64,000 bases of DNA from Prevotellaceae bacterium (GCA_029219385.1 JAQXTH010000040.1:62001-126000); one strand, 5' to 3'. Positions 38,317 through 47,036 are shown, counted from the first letter of the stretch. The notes: generated by a model not told the origin, from the letters alone. Made by a program: numbers and translations.

Positions 38317-39069
38317 ATGATTATAAAATTTCCACTCTATTTCAATCCCGGGGGCGAAAACCGCACCATACATACCTATTTGCCCAACAATTATTATAAT
38401 AGCGACGAACGATACCCTGTGGTATATATGTTTGACGGACACAATTTGTTTTACGACTGCGATGCTACATACGGCAAATCATGGGGACTGGCAGATTTCT
38501 TAGACAACTGGAAAAAAAACATCATTATAGTTGGTTTAGAGTGCTCGCACCACGGTCATGAAAGATTGTCTGAATTTTTCCCTTTTTCATTCTCTGAACG
38601 TAAAATTGGCAAAATAAAAGGCAAAGGTATTGAGACAATGAATTGGTTTGTAAACACGCTCAAACCATTTATTGACAACAATTTCCGCACATGGTCACAC
38701 CGCGAAGCCACCGCCATAGCCGGTTCGAGCATGGGCGGCATAATGGCACTCTACACTGTGTTGAGACACAATGACGTTTTTTCAAAATCCGCTGCCGTTT
38801 CTCCTGAGTTTTTCAGTTGCCTCCCCCTATTTTTGAAAGAACTGAAGCAAAACAACATCAACCCGGATACTCGCCTCTTTATGAGCTGGGGAACAGAAGA
38901 AGACAAACGTGGCTGGATGACCAAACGCATCTCAAAAATGGTTTTTGAAGCTCGAAAAAAGGGAATTTCCACCCTACTCTACCACCAACAAGGTGGCCAC
39001 CACACTGAATTTGATTGGGAAAAACAAATACCCTGTTGGATGGATTTTCTTTGGTGCGCACCTCGTTAA
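38317..39069 (+). CDS. Second esterase-family alpha/beta hydrolase (cassette gene 3)
   Basis: A 250-residue hydrolase of the IroE/esterase-D-like group. Landmarks: YPVVYMFDGHNLFYDCDATYGKSWGLADFL (oxyanion and substrate region), nucleophile Ser138 in IAGSSMGGIMALY and a catalytic His near 228-229 in QQGGHHTEFDWEKQ. No signal peptide. It shares the fold with the preceding gene but is clearly a different subfamily, so the two are not a recent duplication. It ends 3 bp before the palindromic repeat cluster at 39072. Confidence 0.8.
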   Translation: MIIKFPLYFNPGGENRTIHTYLPNNYYNSDERYPVVYMFDGHNLFYDCDATYGKSWGLADFLDNWKKNIIIVGLECSHHGHERLSEFFPFSFSERKIGKIKGKGIETMNWFVNTLKPFIDNNFRTWSHREATAIAGSSMGGIMALYTVLRHNDVFSKSAAVSPEFFSCLPLFLKELKQNNINPDTRLFMSWGTEEDKRGWMTKRISKMVFEARKKGISTLLYHQQGGHHTEFDWEKQIPCWMDFLWCAPR

Positions 39070-39071
39070 TT

Positions 39072-39155
39072 ATTTCCGGCCGGAGATACTAGTATCTCCG
39101 GCCGGAAATCTTAGTATCTTCGCCCGAAAATCTTAGTATTTCCGGGCGAAGATAA
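39072..39155. repeat. 22-nt palindromic tandem repeat cluster
   Basis: Three consecutive 22-nt units at 39090-39111, 39112-39133 and 39134-39155 all begin TAGTAT and carry a CCGG/CGCCCG-type core. A reversed unit precedes them, so 39072-39109 is a perfect 38-bp palindrome (half-site ATTTCCGGCCGGAGATACT). Units 2 and 3 pair with each other: TATCTTCGCCCG at 39115-39126 with 39143-39154. It lies just after the second esterase stop and may serve as a transcript-end structure, though there is no T-run. Confidence 0.85.
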
Positions 39156-39302
39156 TTCGTTAAGTCCGCTCAAATTTTTTTTAAGTCCTATCGCACGGCA
39201 AAAAAGACGCACTCAGACAAATTTTGCACAATAACAAGCAAAATTAAATCACGAGATAATAAAACAAATTCTTTTCTTTCTCATTTTAGAATTGAATTAT
39301 AT

Positions 39303-39502
39303 TGGTGTCCGCTAAACAAAAAACAAGTCCGACTTCTGACTTTTCAAGAAGTTGGACTTGTTTTTTATTGGCGTCCGACAAACACTTGTATAAATTTATA
39401 CTCTTTTAGTTTGTCGGACAGCCATTTTTTGTGTTAACAAGAGGACTTGTTCATCTTAAATATCAATAAGTACAAAACATTATATCTTTTTAGCGGATAC
39501 CA
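39303..39502. mobile_element. Nested inverted-repeat (MITE-like or IS-remnant) element
   Basis: Outer ends: TGGTGTCCGCTAAA at 39303-39316 and TTTAGCGGATACCA at 39489-39502, inverted with one mismatch. Inner ends: TGGCGTCCGACAAA at 39369-39382 and TTTGTCGGACAGCCA at 39410-39424, clearly related to the outer ends. The inner pair encloses a further palindrome, TATAAATTTATA. No transposase frame remains. The element ends 2 bp before the stop codon of the TonB receptor gene. An identical outer end occurs alone at 20195-20208. Confidence 0.65.
39318..39366 (+). terminator. Strong terminator hairpin inside the 39.3-kb element
   Basis: AAAAAACAAGTCCGACTTCT at 39318-39337 pairs over 20 bp with 39347-39366 (one G-U), 9-nt loop, with A-run and T-run flanks on the two sides so it can act both ways. 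It would isolate the esterase cassette from the convergent TonB receptor gene. Confidence 0.8.
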
Positions 39503-39504
39503 TA

Positions 39505-41565
39505 TTAAAAATTAAATTTATAGTTCGCTCCCACTACGAAACAAAAACCGGGCTGAGGAATGGAACCATAATCATAATATCGACGCGACAACAAATTTTC
39601 AAGCGAGGCATAAACCTCATAGCGTGGTTTTGTATAATGCAACTTTAAGTCTATCAATGTATAGGGTTTATAGTTACATTTAAAGGGAGTCGTACCACTA
39701 TAGGAGAGATAAGAACCCATGCGTTCCTGCCATCTCACATGCCATGTGGCACCAAGAGCACCACATATTTCATGATCAAGCGAAGCCGTTATCTTATGAC
39801 GCAGATAATCAAGTGCGTAATTTGACTGATAGATCTCAACATTGTCGTGGCGACGCTGATAATTATAAACGTATGAAACTTTCATGCTGTTGAATATCTG
39901 ACGCGGAGAAATGAGTTTCTTGAAATTAACCCCAACTGTTGTAAGCATCTGCCAATTAGACAATTTAAATGCCGTGGAATGATAAATGTCTTCGGCATCA
40001 TACATCACCCAATCTATCATATTTGTGCCACGGCGATAAATTCCGCTGACATTAAAAAACAGCCATTTATTTTTATAGTCCATGGCAAGTTTAAAAGTGG
40101 ATGTCTTTTCCAGCTTCAAGCCGACATTGCCCTGTTGGGTCGGTGACTTATAATATAATTCTGTAAAAGTCGGCATACGCATAGACTTATTCCATGATGC
40201 ATAGAACTTAAAGCCGGACGATAAACTATAACTGATATCAACTCCCGGATAAAAACGATAATCCTCGTCAACTGCCGTATTTCTGTTAGCCATCACACCG
40301 ATATTGGCAGAAAAACTGCCAAGTATAATTGCATGTTCCAAAAAAGAACTCATATTGGTGCGATTGTCGCGATGATCGTAATAACGACCTGATTTGTGTT
40401 CTATACCAACATATTGATTTTCTTCCAAAGGTTTTCCAAGGTTGGTCGACAAAATACCCTCGTGGCGCAATTCTAATCCAAAGGCCGTTTGTCCAAGCAA
40501 CCAACTGCCACTACCACACAAACGAGCTGAAGTCACATCAGTGCGGTGAAAGTTTTCACCGGTTGTACTACTTCTGATCAATTGAAAATGATCATAATTA
40601 CGAACAAAAGATACCGAGGGACTCAACTTGATTGCGCCCATTTTGTTTTCTCCCGAAACAGCAGCCATATACCGCTGTCCCTCTTCCCATTGATTTGGAT
40701 ATTTTGCGGAATAAAAAGTATTGGCACCATAACGTTGGTCACTAAAACCGGCCTGCCAACTCACTTTTACATAATCATCTGAATATCTACCACTATAAAA
40801 TATACGCTTGCGGTTAAAATCGCTGTTTGTCACAGCACCATCAGTACGAAAATAATCTGTTGACAAACTATTGGAAGTCTTCTTCAAAGCCAAATCTACT
40901 TTGCCGCCACCGCCCGCAACACCGTAAGAACCACCTTCGGCATGAATGGTTGCACCCGAAGAAGTTGCGTTGCGCGTGATAATATTTATAATTCCATTGA
41001 GCGATTGGCTTCCAAAAGTGCGGGCCGAAGCTCCGTTGAGCACCTCAATGCGCTCAATGTCTGCCGGTGAAACAGGAAAATCCGCACTTAAATGACCTGT
41101 TTGAGGATTGTTGATGTTAATTCCATTGAGCAAAATGGTAATTTGATCAAAGGTGCCCCCACCAAGCGAAATGTCTGTCTGCACTCCAAACGCACCTCTT
41201 TGGCGAACATCAATCTCGGGACAAATTTTCAAAACGTCGTTAATGGTTTGACATTTCGCATTTTCAATCTCTTGTCGTGTAATCACGACTACCTTACTCC
41301 ATGCCTCAGAGGCTGTGACAGGGAGTTGCGTACCGGTAATCACTGTTTCGCCAAGTCCGATGTCTGTCGAGCCAATGCTGTCTGTGACAATGTTGAGAGC
41401 GTCACTTCGCGTAGCAAGACACTCGTTGTGAGCCATAAACAAAGTCGACACTGCCAAAACACCTATGCGGATTTCTTTTCCGATGCTGTTAAAGGCAGAA
41501 TAACTTTTTCCGTTGTACTGACGAAAAACGACTACCGATTTAATAATTGGTTTTTTGTTAAACAT
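39505..41565 (-). CDS. TonB-dependent outer membrane receptor, BtuB-like
   Basis: A 686-residue receptor. A long N-terminal leader (about 1-50, with GKSYSAFNSIGKEIRIGVLAV) of the kind seen on many Bacteroidota TonB receptors precedes the mature part. Plug domain at about 75-205: VVVITRQEIENAKCQTINDVLKICPEIDVRQRG, DQITILLNGININNPQTGHLSADFPVSPADIERIEVLNGAS and GIINIITRNA. A 22-stranded barrel follows, with TonB-barrel end signature SLENLLSRRYYDYGSIPQPGF and final Phe. The plug resembles vitamin B12 receptors (BtuB), but no cobalamin riboswitch was recognised upstream, so the ligand is uncertain. No SusD partner is adjacent. Confidence 0.85.
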   Translation of the reverse strand: MFNKKPIIKSVVVFRQYNGKSYSAFNSIGKEIRIGVLAVSTLFMAHNECLATRSDALNIVTDSIGSTDIGLGETVITGTQLPVTASEAWSKVVVITRQEIENAKCQTINDVLKICPEIDVRQRGAFGVQTDISLGGGTFDQITILLNGININNPQTGHLSADFPVSPADIERIEVLNGASARTFGSQSLNGIINIITRNATSSGATIHAEGGSYGVAGGGGKVDLALKKTSNSLSTDYFRTDGAVTNSDFNRKRIFYSGRYSDDYVKVSWQAGFSDQRYGANTFYSAKYPNQWEEGQRYMAAVSGENKMGAIKLSPSVSFVRNYDHFQLIRSSTTGENFHRTDVTSARLCGSGSWLLGQTAFGLELRHEGILSTNLGKPLEENQYVGIEHKSGRYYDHRDNRTNMSSFLEHAIILGSFSANIGVMANRNTAVDEDYRFYPGVDISYSLSSGFKFYASWNKSMRMPTFTELYYKSPTQQGNVGLKLEKTSTFKLAMDYKNKWLFFNVSGIYRRGTNMIDWVMYDAEDIYHSTAFKLSNWQMLTTVGVNFKKLISPRQIFNSMKVSYVYNYQRRHDNVEIYQSNYALDYLRHKITASLDHEICGALGATWHVRWQERMGSYLSYSGTTPFKCNYKPYTLIDLKLHYTKPRYEVYASLENLLSRRYYDYGSIPQPGFCFVVGANYKFNF

Positions 41566-41713
41566 AAAATTAGATATTAAAAATTAAACAATATAACCTG
41601 CCTCGCGCATTGCACAATACAGATTTTTTAGTGTTGTTTCATATCATAAACATAGTCAAATAAAATTGTAATTATAAATAGCAATAGATTATTTAAAAAA
41701 AAGAGGATATCGT

Positions 41714-41744
41714 CTTGGTTTTAAAAAATTAAGTGTTACCTTTG
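41714..41744 (+). promoter_or_regulatory. Promoter for the candidate non-coding RNA
   Basis: CTTG at 41714-41717 (-33) and TACCTTTG at 41737-41744 (-7) with a 19-nt spacer, a full consensus match. Predicted transcription start is at about 41749-41751, exactly where the closing helix of the RNA begins. Confidence 0.75.
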
Positions 41745-41748
41745 CATT

Positions 41749-41920
41749 GGTTGCATCGGTCTGATCGGGATACTCGTCATTTTTTAACTTAATTTCCGAG
41801 ACCGTTTTTCATATTAACGGCATGCCCTCCTATGTGTCGGAAACCCGCAATATGGAAGCCCTCAAATCCTTTTTATTTAGGAGTTTCATCACATCCACCG
41901 ATGCAACCATTTTATTTTTT
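41749..41920 (+). ncRNA. Candidate structured small RNA with paired ends (6S-like layout), family unassigned
   Basis: The 5' end GGTTGCATCGGT (41749-41760) pairs perfectly over 12 bp with ACCGATGCAACC (41897-41908), which runs straight into a T-rich terminator tail (41911-41920). The closing helix can be extended by GAT/ATC, GAT/ATC and ACTC/GAGT pairs separated by small loops. Inside, TTTCCGA (41793-41799) pairs with TCGGAAA (41837-41843) and encloses CCGTT/AACGG. This gives a rod of about 170 nt with a large asymmetric internal bubble, similar in outline to 6S RNA. There is no open frame. It is independent of both neighbours: divergent from the TonB receptor gene and running into the 3' end of the GT2 gene. 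Not recognisable as SRP RNA, tmRNA or RNase P. Confidence 0.65.
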
Positions 41921-42802
41921 CTTATTATATAAAAGACAGGCAAAATATCCTAATTTGTAGATACTGAAAATCCACACACGTGGTTTTGTCATCAACAGCC
42001 CATACTCCATGCGTCCAAATATTTTGTGCCACAACCTTATGAGCCATAACAACGACATTCGCTGCAATTTCATTGCAATTCTTGATATACGAATGTGCTG
42101 CTGATAAAACACATCAAGCCCGTTTAATACCTGCAAGGCCTGATGAGTTTTCTTTATAAAACTACTATTACTGTCAATACCGGTGTGAATTAACGGATTG
42201 TTGATATGCACCACCTCCACTCCAAGCCTCATTAAATCGATACCCAAAATAGTGTCTTCATAACCATATTGATAACAACGCGAATCAAATCTGATAGAAT
42301 CAAACACACTGCGTCTTATCAACAAATTAAAAGTGCTGAATTTTTCATAGGGATGGTGTTTGCGATAATCCAACGCTCGCCATGTTGCCGCCGAGTGTTC
42401 ATAACGATACCTTAATTGGTTTGAAGCCCCCATGTCTTCTTCTCTCACCTCTATACCACCACACACCACATCGTGTTCGGCCGCAACCTTAATATATTTC
42501 TCTATGAAATCATCATTTGCCACACGCGCATCGCTATCAATGATAATCAAGAAAGGATAAGCTGCCAATTGCGACATCTTGTTGACAATAAAAGCACGCC
42601 CGATATTTTGTGGTTCGTTGACAAGACGACAATGTTCCAATTCTCCGAGTTTAGTCAACGCCTCAACTACCGATTGGTCTGTGCTGCAATCATTGCCGAT
42701 GATTATTTCATAGTCTATTCGCGCCAACAAACACGATTTTCTCAACTCTCCGACAAGCGCAGTACAATCAAAATTATATACCGGAATTAAAATGGAAATC
42801 AT
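41912..42802 (-). CDS. Family 2 glycosyltransferase
   Basis: A 296-residue GT-A-fold enzyme using a nucleotide-sugar donor. N-terminus MISILIPVYNFDCTALVGELRKS with IIIGNDCSTDQS is the donor-binding Rossmann part; the metal-binding motif is IIIDSDARV (DSD). The later RYEHSAATWRALDYRKHHPYEKFSTFNLLIRRSVF and GYEDTILGIDLMRLG (ED acid-base region) are typical. A C-terminal amphipathic segment suggests membrane association. It is the third gene of the yidC-S9-GT2 run, with a 9-bp gap to the peptidase gene. The acceptor is unknown. Its last codons overlap the terminator tail of the opposing RNA. Confidence 0.88.
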   Translation of the reverse strand: MISILIPVYNFDCTALVGELRKSCLLARIDYEIIIGNDCSTDQSVVEALTKLGELEHCRLVNEPQNIGRAFIVNKMSQLAAYPFLIIIDSDARVANDDFIEKYIKVAAEHDVVCGGIEVREEDMGASNQLRYRYEHSAATWRALDYRKHHPYEKFSTFNLLIRRSVFDSIRFDSRCYQYGYEDTILGIDLMRLGVEVVHINNPLIHTGIDSNSSFIKKTHQALQVLNGLDVFYQQHIRISRIAMKLQRMSLLWLIRLWHKIFGRMEYGLLMTKPRVWIFSIYKLGYFACLLYNKKK

Positions 42803-42811
42803 CTCTTCAAC

Positions 42812-44986
42812 TTATTTTAGCCACCTGTCAAGCCAATCAAAAAAAGTGCGCTGCCAAAGAATGCCATTTTGAGGTTTTAAAACCCAATGGTTTTCGTCAG
42901 GGAAAAGGAGCAAACGCGATGGAATGCCACGCATCTGTGCAGCCTGAAATGCCGACTCTGCCTGCGTAAACATAATGCGATAATCCAACATGCCATGTAT
43001 GCACAAAATCGGAGTGTCCCACTTGTCAACACTGAGATGGGGAGAGTCTTCGTAGACCTTTCGAGAGCTCTCAACGTCTCTTCTCCATGGGGCAGCCTTC
43101 AAATCCCAGTTAGGGAACCAAAGTTCATCGGTCTCGACATACTGCTGTTGTGTATTATAAATTCCGTCGTGAGCAATAAAGGCTTTGAATCTTCCCTCGT
43201 GATGACCGGCAAGCCAATAGACAGAGTAACCGCCAAAACTGGCTCCAACACATCCCAATTTATCTTTGTCAACGTATTCTTCGCGACACATATCATCAAT
43301 AGCCGACAAATAGTCTTTCATGCAAAACCCCGTATAATCACCACTGATAGCCTCAAGCCACTCCTTGCCAAAACCGGGCACACCGCGTCGAGAAGGTAAT
43401 ACAACAATATAGCCCTGCGACGCCATAAGTTGAAAATTCCACCGATAACTCCAAGACTGACTTACGGCACTCTGAGGTCCCCCTTGGCAAAAAAGCAGTG
43501 TGGGATATTTTTTTGTCTTATCAAAGTAGGGAGGATAAACAACCCAGCAAAGCATCTTCTTATTGTCGACTGTCGTTACCCAACGTTCCTTTACCTCGCT
43601 CATTTCGATTTTATTGAAGAAATCATCATTCTCATGCGTTATGCGAGAAAGATTTGTTTCTTTTTTTGCCTTGGTATCGAGCACATATAACTCATCAGCC
43701 TCACTCATTGAGTGCCTCTTTACGAGCAAACAACCGTTGGAAGAAATACTTCCACACAATACATAATCATAATCACCCTCAGTCAATTGCTTCACCTTGC
43801 CATCCAAAGTAACAGAATACACTTGAGTGGTGCCATGCCATGTGGCAGTAAAATATATGCAACGACTGTTTAAGTCCCAACAATAACTATCAACACCCGA
43901 CTCAATACTTTCTGCAGGATATATCTTTTTTCCTGTTTCAACTTCATATACACACAACCGGGCAATATCGCTCTCATAGCCATCGCGCTCCATCGAAGAC
44001 CACGCAATAAATTTTCCATCGGGTGAATATTTAGGTGCAACATCATATCCCATGTTACAATCCAATTCATCAGACTTTGCCTGATTTTCGAGGCTCATGG
44101 TATAATCATATTGAGGTTGTTTAAACCCCTGAGGCTTGCAGATATTCACCACGCTGCCCGAAGACACATTATAAAGAAACACATCACTATCGGTAGACAT
44201 GGCGTATGCCTTTCCCGTTTTTTTGCGACAGGAATAAGCAATCGTTTTGCTATCGGGACTCCATGCAAGTTCCTCTATGCCTCCAAAAGGAAGTGACGGA
44301 CATTCAAACGGTTCTCCGTTTAAAACATCTTTTTCTTTGCCAATCCCCTCGTTCAATGAAAAATCTGCCACAAACGGATGAGGTATAGTTTTCACAAAAT
44401 GGTCCCAATGTTTATACATCATGTCATCAATAACCATTCCGGAAGACTTTGACAAGTCATTTGGATTTTTCCTTATAGAAGAATTGTTCTCCACTTCACG
44501 CACAAGAATAATTTTCTTTTCATCTGGCGAAAGCAAAAAGCCCTCTATGTCCTCATCTTTCTTTGTTGTTTTCACTTGTCTGCAATTGGAACCGTCAACA
44601 TCAGATATCCACAACTTACCATCGGCAGCAAACAACAACTGTTGGTCATTATTGATAAACACCGCGTCGCGTTCAGAACGAGAAGTTGAAGTAAGGCTCT
44701 TTGTTTCACACGTCTCCAAATCCGTTATATGCAAAATCGAATGGCTTTTATTCTTTTCAACACTGTAATATGTCACATTATATACCAAGCCTCTGCCGTT
44801 TGCAGAAATCGACGCATTGCCGATACGCCCCATTGCCCAAAGTATTTCGGGGGTCATTAGCCCACCTTTATTCACTGTGACAACACTGCGACCTATAACT
44901 TCGTCATCACATAGTTTGTCGTTTTCTGCCATTACCACAACACTAATCATTAAAAAAACAAATAATATTTTTTTCATTTTCTGCAA
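42812..44986 (-). CDS. S9 family (DPP5-like) dipeptidyl peptidase
   Basis: Periplasmic serine exopeptidase of 724 residues. Signal peptide 1-20; a second ATG at codon 4 (44977) may be the start. Residues about 45-450 form a beta-propeller with repeated WSPDSK/SPDGK blades (LAWSPDSKTIAYSC, PKYSPDGKFIAWSS). The C-terminal alpha/beta-hydrolase domain has Ser583 in GASFGGYS, Asp668 in GMLDYRI and His700 in DENHWVL, a complete triad. It is similar to the DPP5 group of Bacteroidota used in peptide uptake and proteolytic growth. It lies 26 bp after yidC. Confidence 0.92.
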   Translation of the reverse strand: MQKMKKILFVFLMISVVVMAENDKLCDDEVIGRSVVTVNKGGLMTPEILWAMGRIGNASISANGRGLVYNVTYYSVEKNKSHSILHITDLETCETKSLTSTSRSERDAVFINNDQQLLFAADGKLWISDVDGSNCRQVKTTKKDEDIEGFLLSPDEKKIILVREVENNSSIRKNPNDLSKSSGMVIDDMMYKHWDHFVKTIPHPFVADFSLNEGIGKEKDVLNGEPFECPSLPFGGIEELAWSPDSKTIAYSCRKKTGKAYAMSTDSDVFLYNVSSGSVVNICKPQGFKQPQYDYTMSLENQAKSDELDCNMGYDVAPKYSPDGKFIAWSSMERDGYESDIARLCVYEVETGKKIYPAESIESGVDSYCWDLNSRCIYFTATWHGTTQVYSVTLDGKVKQLTEGDYDYVLCGSISSNGCLLVKRHSMSEADELYVLDTKAKKETNLSRITHENDDFFNKIEMSEVKERWVTTVDNKKMLCWVVYPPYFDKTKKYPTLLFCQGGPQSAVSQSWSYRWNFQLMASQGYIVVLPSRRGVPGFGKEWLEAISGDYTGFCMKDYLSAIDDMCREEYVDKDKLGCVGASFGGYSVYWLAGHHEGRFKAFIAHDGIYNTQQQYVETDELWFPNWDLKAAPWRRDVESSRKVYEDSPHLSVDKWDTPILCIHGMLDYRIMFTQAESAFQAAQMRGIPSRLLLFPDENHWVLKPQNGILWQRTFFDWLDRWLK

Positions 44987-45012
44987 ATCACTACATTATT
45001 TATATACAACTA

Positions 45013-46881
45013 CTACTTGCGTTTCATTTGCTGTTGCTTTTCCTGCAATTCCTGCATGGCTTTCAATCGCGCAGCGATACCACTCATCTTCTTTGGATTG
45101 TCTTTATTCTTGCGATAGTTCTCTTCAAGTTTGGCAAGAAGTTTTGCTTCGTCTGTGCGCCAACGCAAGAACCACATGGTCACAGCAGAACCAAACAACG
45201 ATATAAAATAATAGTAATTCAATCCGGAACCATAGTCATTGAAATAGAAGAAAAACATCACCGGCATGAGCATCATCATCCATTGCATCATTTTCATCTG
45301 CCCACCTTGTTGCATAGCCATTGTGTCGCGCTGCATTCTCATGTTAAGCCAAGAATATAGCAGGTTGCTCACACAGAACAAAACACAGAAAATACTTAAA
45401 TGGTCTCCTATTAGCCAAATATCCTTATCCCAAGTCAGAATATTTTCGTATGTAGACAAATCGTCGGCCCACAAAAACGGTTGCTGGCGCAGTTCTATCG
45501 CATTTGGCACAAAATTGTACATTGCAATCCAGATAGGCATCTGTATCAACATCGGTAAACAACCACCCATAGGATTGGCACCATATTGACTATAAAGCTG
45601 CATCATTTCCTGCTGTTTTTTTAATGCGTCTTCCTGATTGGGATATTTTTTGTTGATTTCTTCAACCTTCGGTCTCAGTACCCTCATTTTTGCACTCGAC
45701 AAATAACTCTTCTTTGTGGCAGGATAAACAATTAGTTTCAATATCAATGTTATGACAAGCAAAACAATGCCCATTGACAGGCCAATTGAGGTTAGTCCAT
45801 CAAACAAATAAATTGTGATATATTTGTTGATGTATTTAAAGAGTGGCCAACCGAGATAGACGAGTTCTTCCAATCCAAGATCACGCCCATCAAGCGATAG
45901 CAGATTTGTCTTTTGCAAAAGCCTATACTTGTTTGGTCCTATATATAGCTGCATTTTTGTAGGCTGTTTGCCACTCGGATCAAAAGATGTCTTCATTCGA
46001 GCTGTGTAATAAGAGAGTTCTCCACTACCCTTTTCAAGCGGCGATGTTGTTAGAACAACATTCTTAAAATCATTATAACCAATCAGCACATAACTGAAAA
46101 ACTGATTTTTAAACGCCACCCATTCGAGTGTTTCTTCCAACTCCTCTTCTTCGGCTTTTTCTGCCCTGAGATAATCTGTATCGTCACCCTTTATCTTATA
46201 GGTAATTGAAGAGCGTTGCTGCTCGAAAAGATGTCCGCGTTCCTGTTGTGCAACAGTGTCGTTCCACTCAACAAGCATACTTTTGTTTCCTGCAGCAAAA
46301 TGTCTCTCCAAGCCATTTCCGCAGATCGTCATATCAACCATATATGACCCACTATGCAACAGATAGTCTATCTTGATACTACTTCCATCTACACCCTTGG
46401 CTACAAGCGACAGCGTGGAGTCCGTAAATACCTGCGGTGTGAAATACAAATCTTTTGTATTTATATTTTCCGTTTTCGTTTCAACGACGAAGTTTAATTC
46501 CGAGCAATTCTCATCAAACAAAACAACGGGATTTTTCTCTTGATTTTTAAACTGTTTCAAGACAGCCTTTTCAACAACACCGCCACAAGTATTGATATTC
46601 AGTTTTACTAACTCATTTTGCAATGTCAACACTTCCTTCTTTCCGTGCATAGATATGCCAAACAACGCTGTTGTATCGAGCCCAAGAGTGTCTGCTTTAA
46701 CGCGAGCAATGCTGTCTGCCTCATTTTGTTTGATTGTCTCAGCCAATACAGCCTTGGCGCGAGCCTCGTCTGCCTCTGCTTTTTGAGCTTCCAACTCCTC
46801 TTGCGAAGGACTGTTTAAAATACCAAAACCAATAATAACACCTGCAATGAGCAGAATACCGATAACTGTGTCTCTATTCAT
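45013..46881 (-). CDS. yidC: Membrane protein insertase YidC
   Basis: Inserts and folds inner membrane proteins with or without SecYEG; 622 residues. An N-terminal membrane helix (about 5-22) is followed by a large periplasmic beta domain (about 30-340). The C-terminal 60-kDa-IMP core (about 355-580) has GIVLLVITLILKLIVYPATKKSYLSSAKMRVLRPKVEEINKKY, YSQYGANPMGGCLPMLIQMPIWIAMYNF and the final hydrophobic helices with MMLMPVMFFFYF. The C-terminal tail is basic (KQQQMKRK). It is the first gene of a three-gene minus-strand run. Confidence 0.97.
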   Translation of the reverse strand: MNRDTVIGILLIAGVIIGFGILNSPSQEELEAQKAEADEARAKAVLAETIKQNEADSIARVKADTLGLDTTALFGISMHGKKEVLTLQNELVKLNINTCGGVVEKAVLKQFKNQEKNPVVLFDENCSELNFVVETKTENINTKDLYFTPQVFTDSTLSLVAKGVDGSSIKIDYLLHSGSYMVDMTICGNGLERHFAAGNKSMLVEWNDTVAQQERGHLFEQQRSSITYKIKGDDTDYLRAEKAEEEELEETLEWVAFKNQFFSYVLIGYNDFKNVVLTTSPLEKGSGELSYYTARMKTSFDPSGKQPTKMQLYIGPNKYRLLQKTNLLSLDGRDLGLEELVYLGWPLFKYINKYITIYLFDGLTSIGLSMGIVLLVITLILKLIVYPATKKSYLSSAKMRVLRPKVEEINKKYPNQEDALKKQQEMMQLYSQYGANPMGGCLPMLIQMPIWIAMYNFVPNAIELRQQPFLWADDLSTYENILTWDKDIWLIGDHLSIFCVLFCVSNLLYSWLNMRMQRDTMAMQQGGQMKMMQWMMMLMPVMFFFYFNDYGSGLNYYYFISLFGSAVTMWFLRWRTDEAKLLAKLEENYRKNKDNPKKMSGIAARLKAMQELQEKQQQMKRK

Positions 46882-46926
46882 GTTGATTTAAATTTCTTTT
46901 ACTAGTATCAATTACACAATATTATG

Positions 46927-46934
46927 CAAAAGTA
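46927..46934 (-). promoter_or_regulatory. -7 promoter box for yidC
   Basis: TACTTTTG on the minus strand (46934-46927), 45 nt before the yidC start. A TTTG lies 24 nt further up, a spacing wider than usual. Confidence 0.45.
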
Positions 46935-47005
46935 ATGATTAAACACGGATTTTCACACAAACGTGTGTAAATATTAGTCGATCAGCATGATTTGAGAACA
47001 ATATT

Positions 47006-47036
47006 CTTGCTTTTTTAATATATTTTATTATCTTTG
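47006..47036 (+). promoter_or_regulatory. Promoter for the GH95 gene
   Basis: CTTG at 47006-47009 and TATCTTTG at 47029-47036, spacer 19 nt, a full consensus match. The leader to the ATG at 47165 is about 120 nt, long for this genome; no known riboswitch was recognised in it. Confidence 0.75.

Noticed and set aside
39090..39155. CRISPR array
   Set aside because: The 22-nt units are directly adjacent without spacers, are diverged from one another, and no cas genes are near.
41566..41748. Cobalamin riboswitch upstream of the BtuB-like TonB receptor
   Set aside because: The B12 box (GCCAGGAGACC type) and the other conserved cobalamin-riboswitch core segments were not found on the minus strand; the structured segment nearby reads on the opposite strand with its own promoter.
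41749..41908. SRP (4.5S) RNA
   Set aside because: The universal GGTCAGG...GGAAGCAGC hairpin motif is absent, although GGAA and AGC-like fragments occur.
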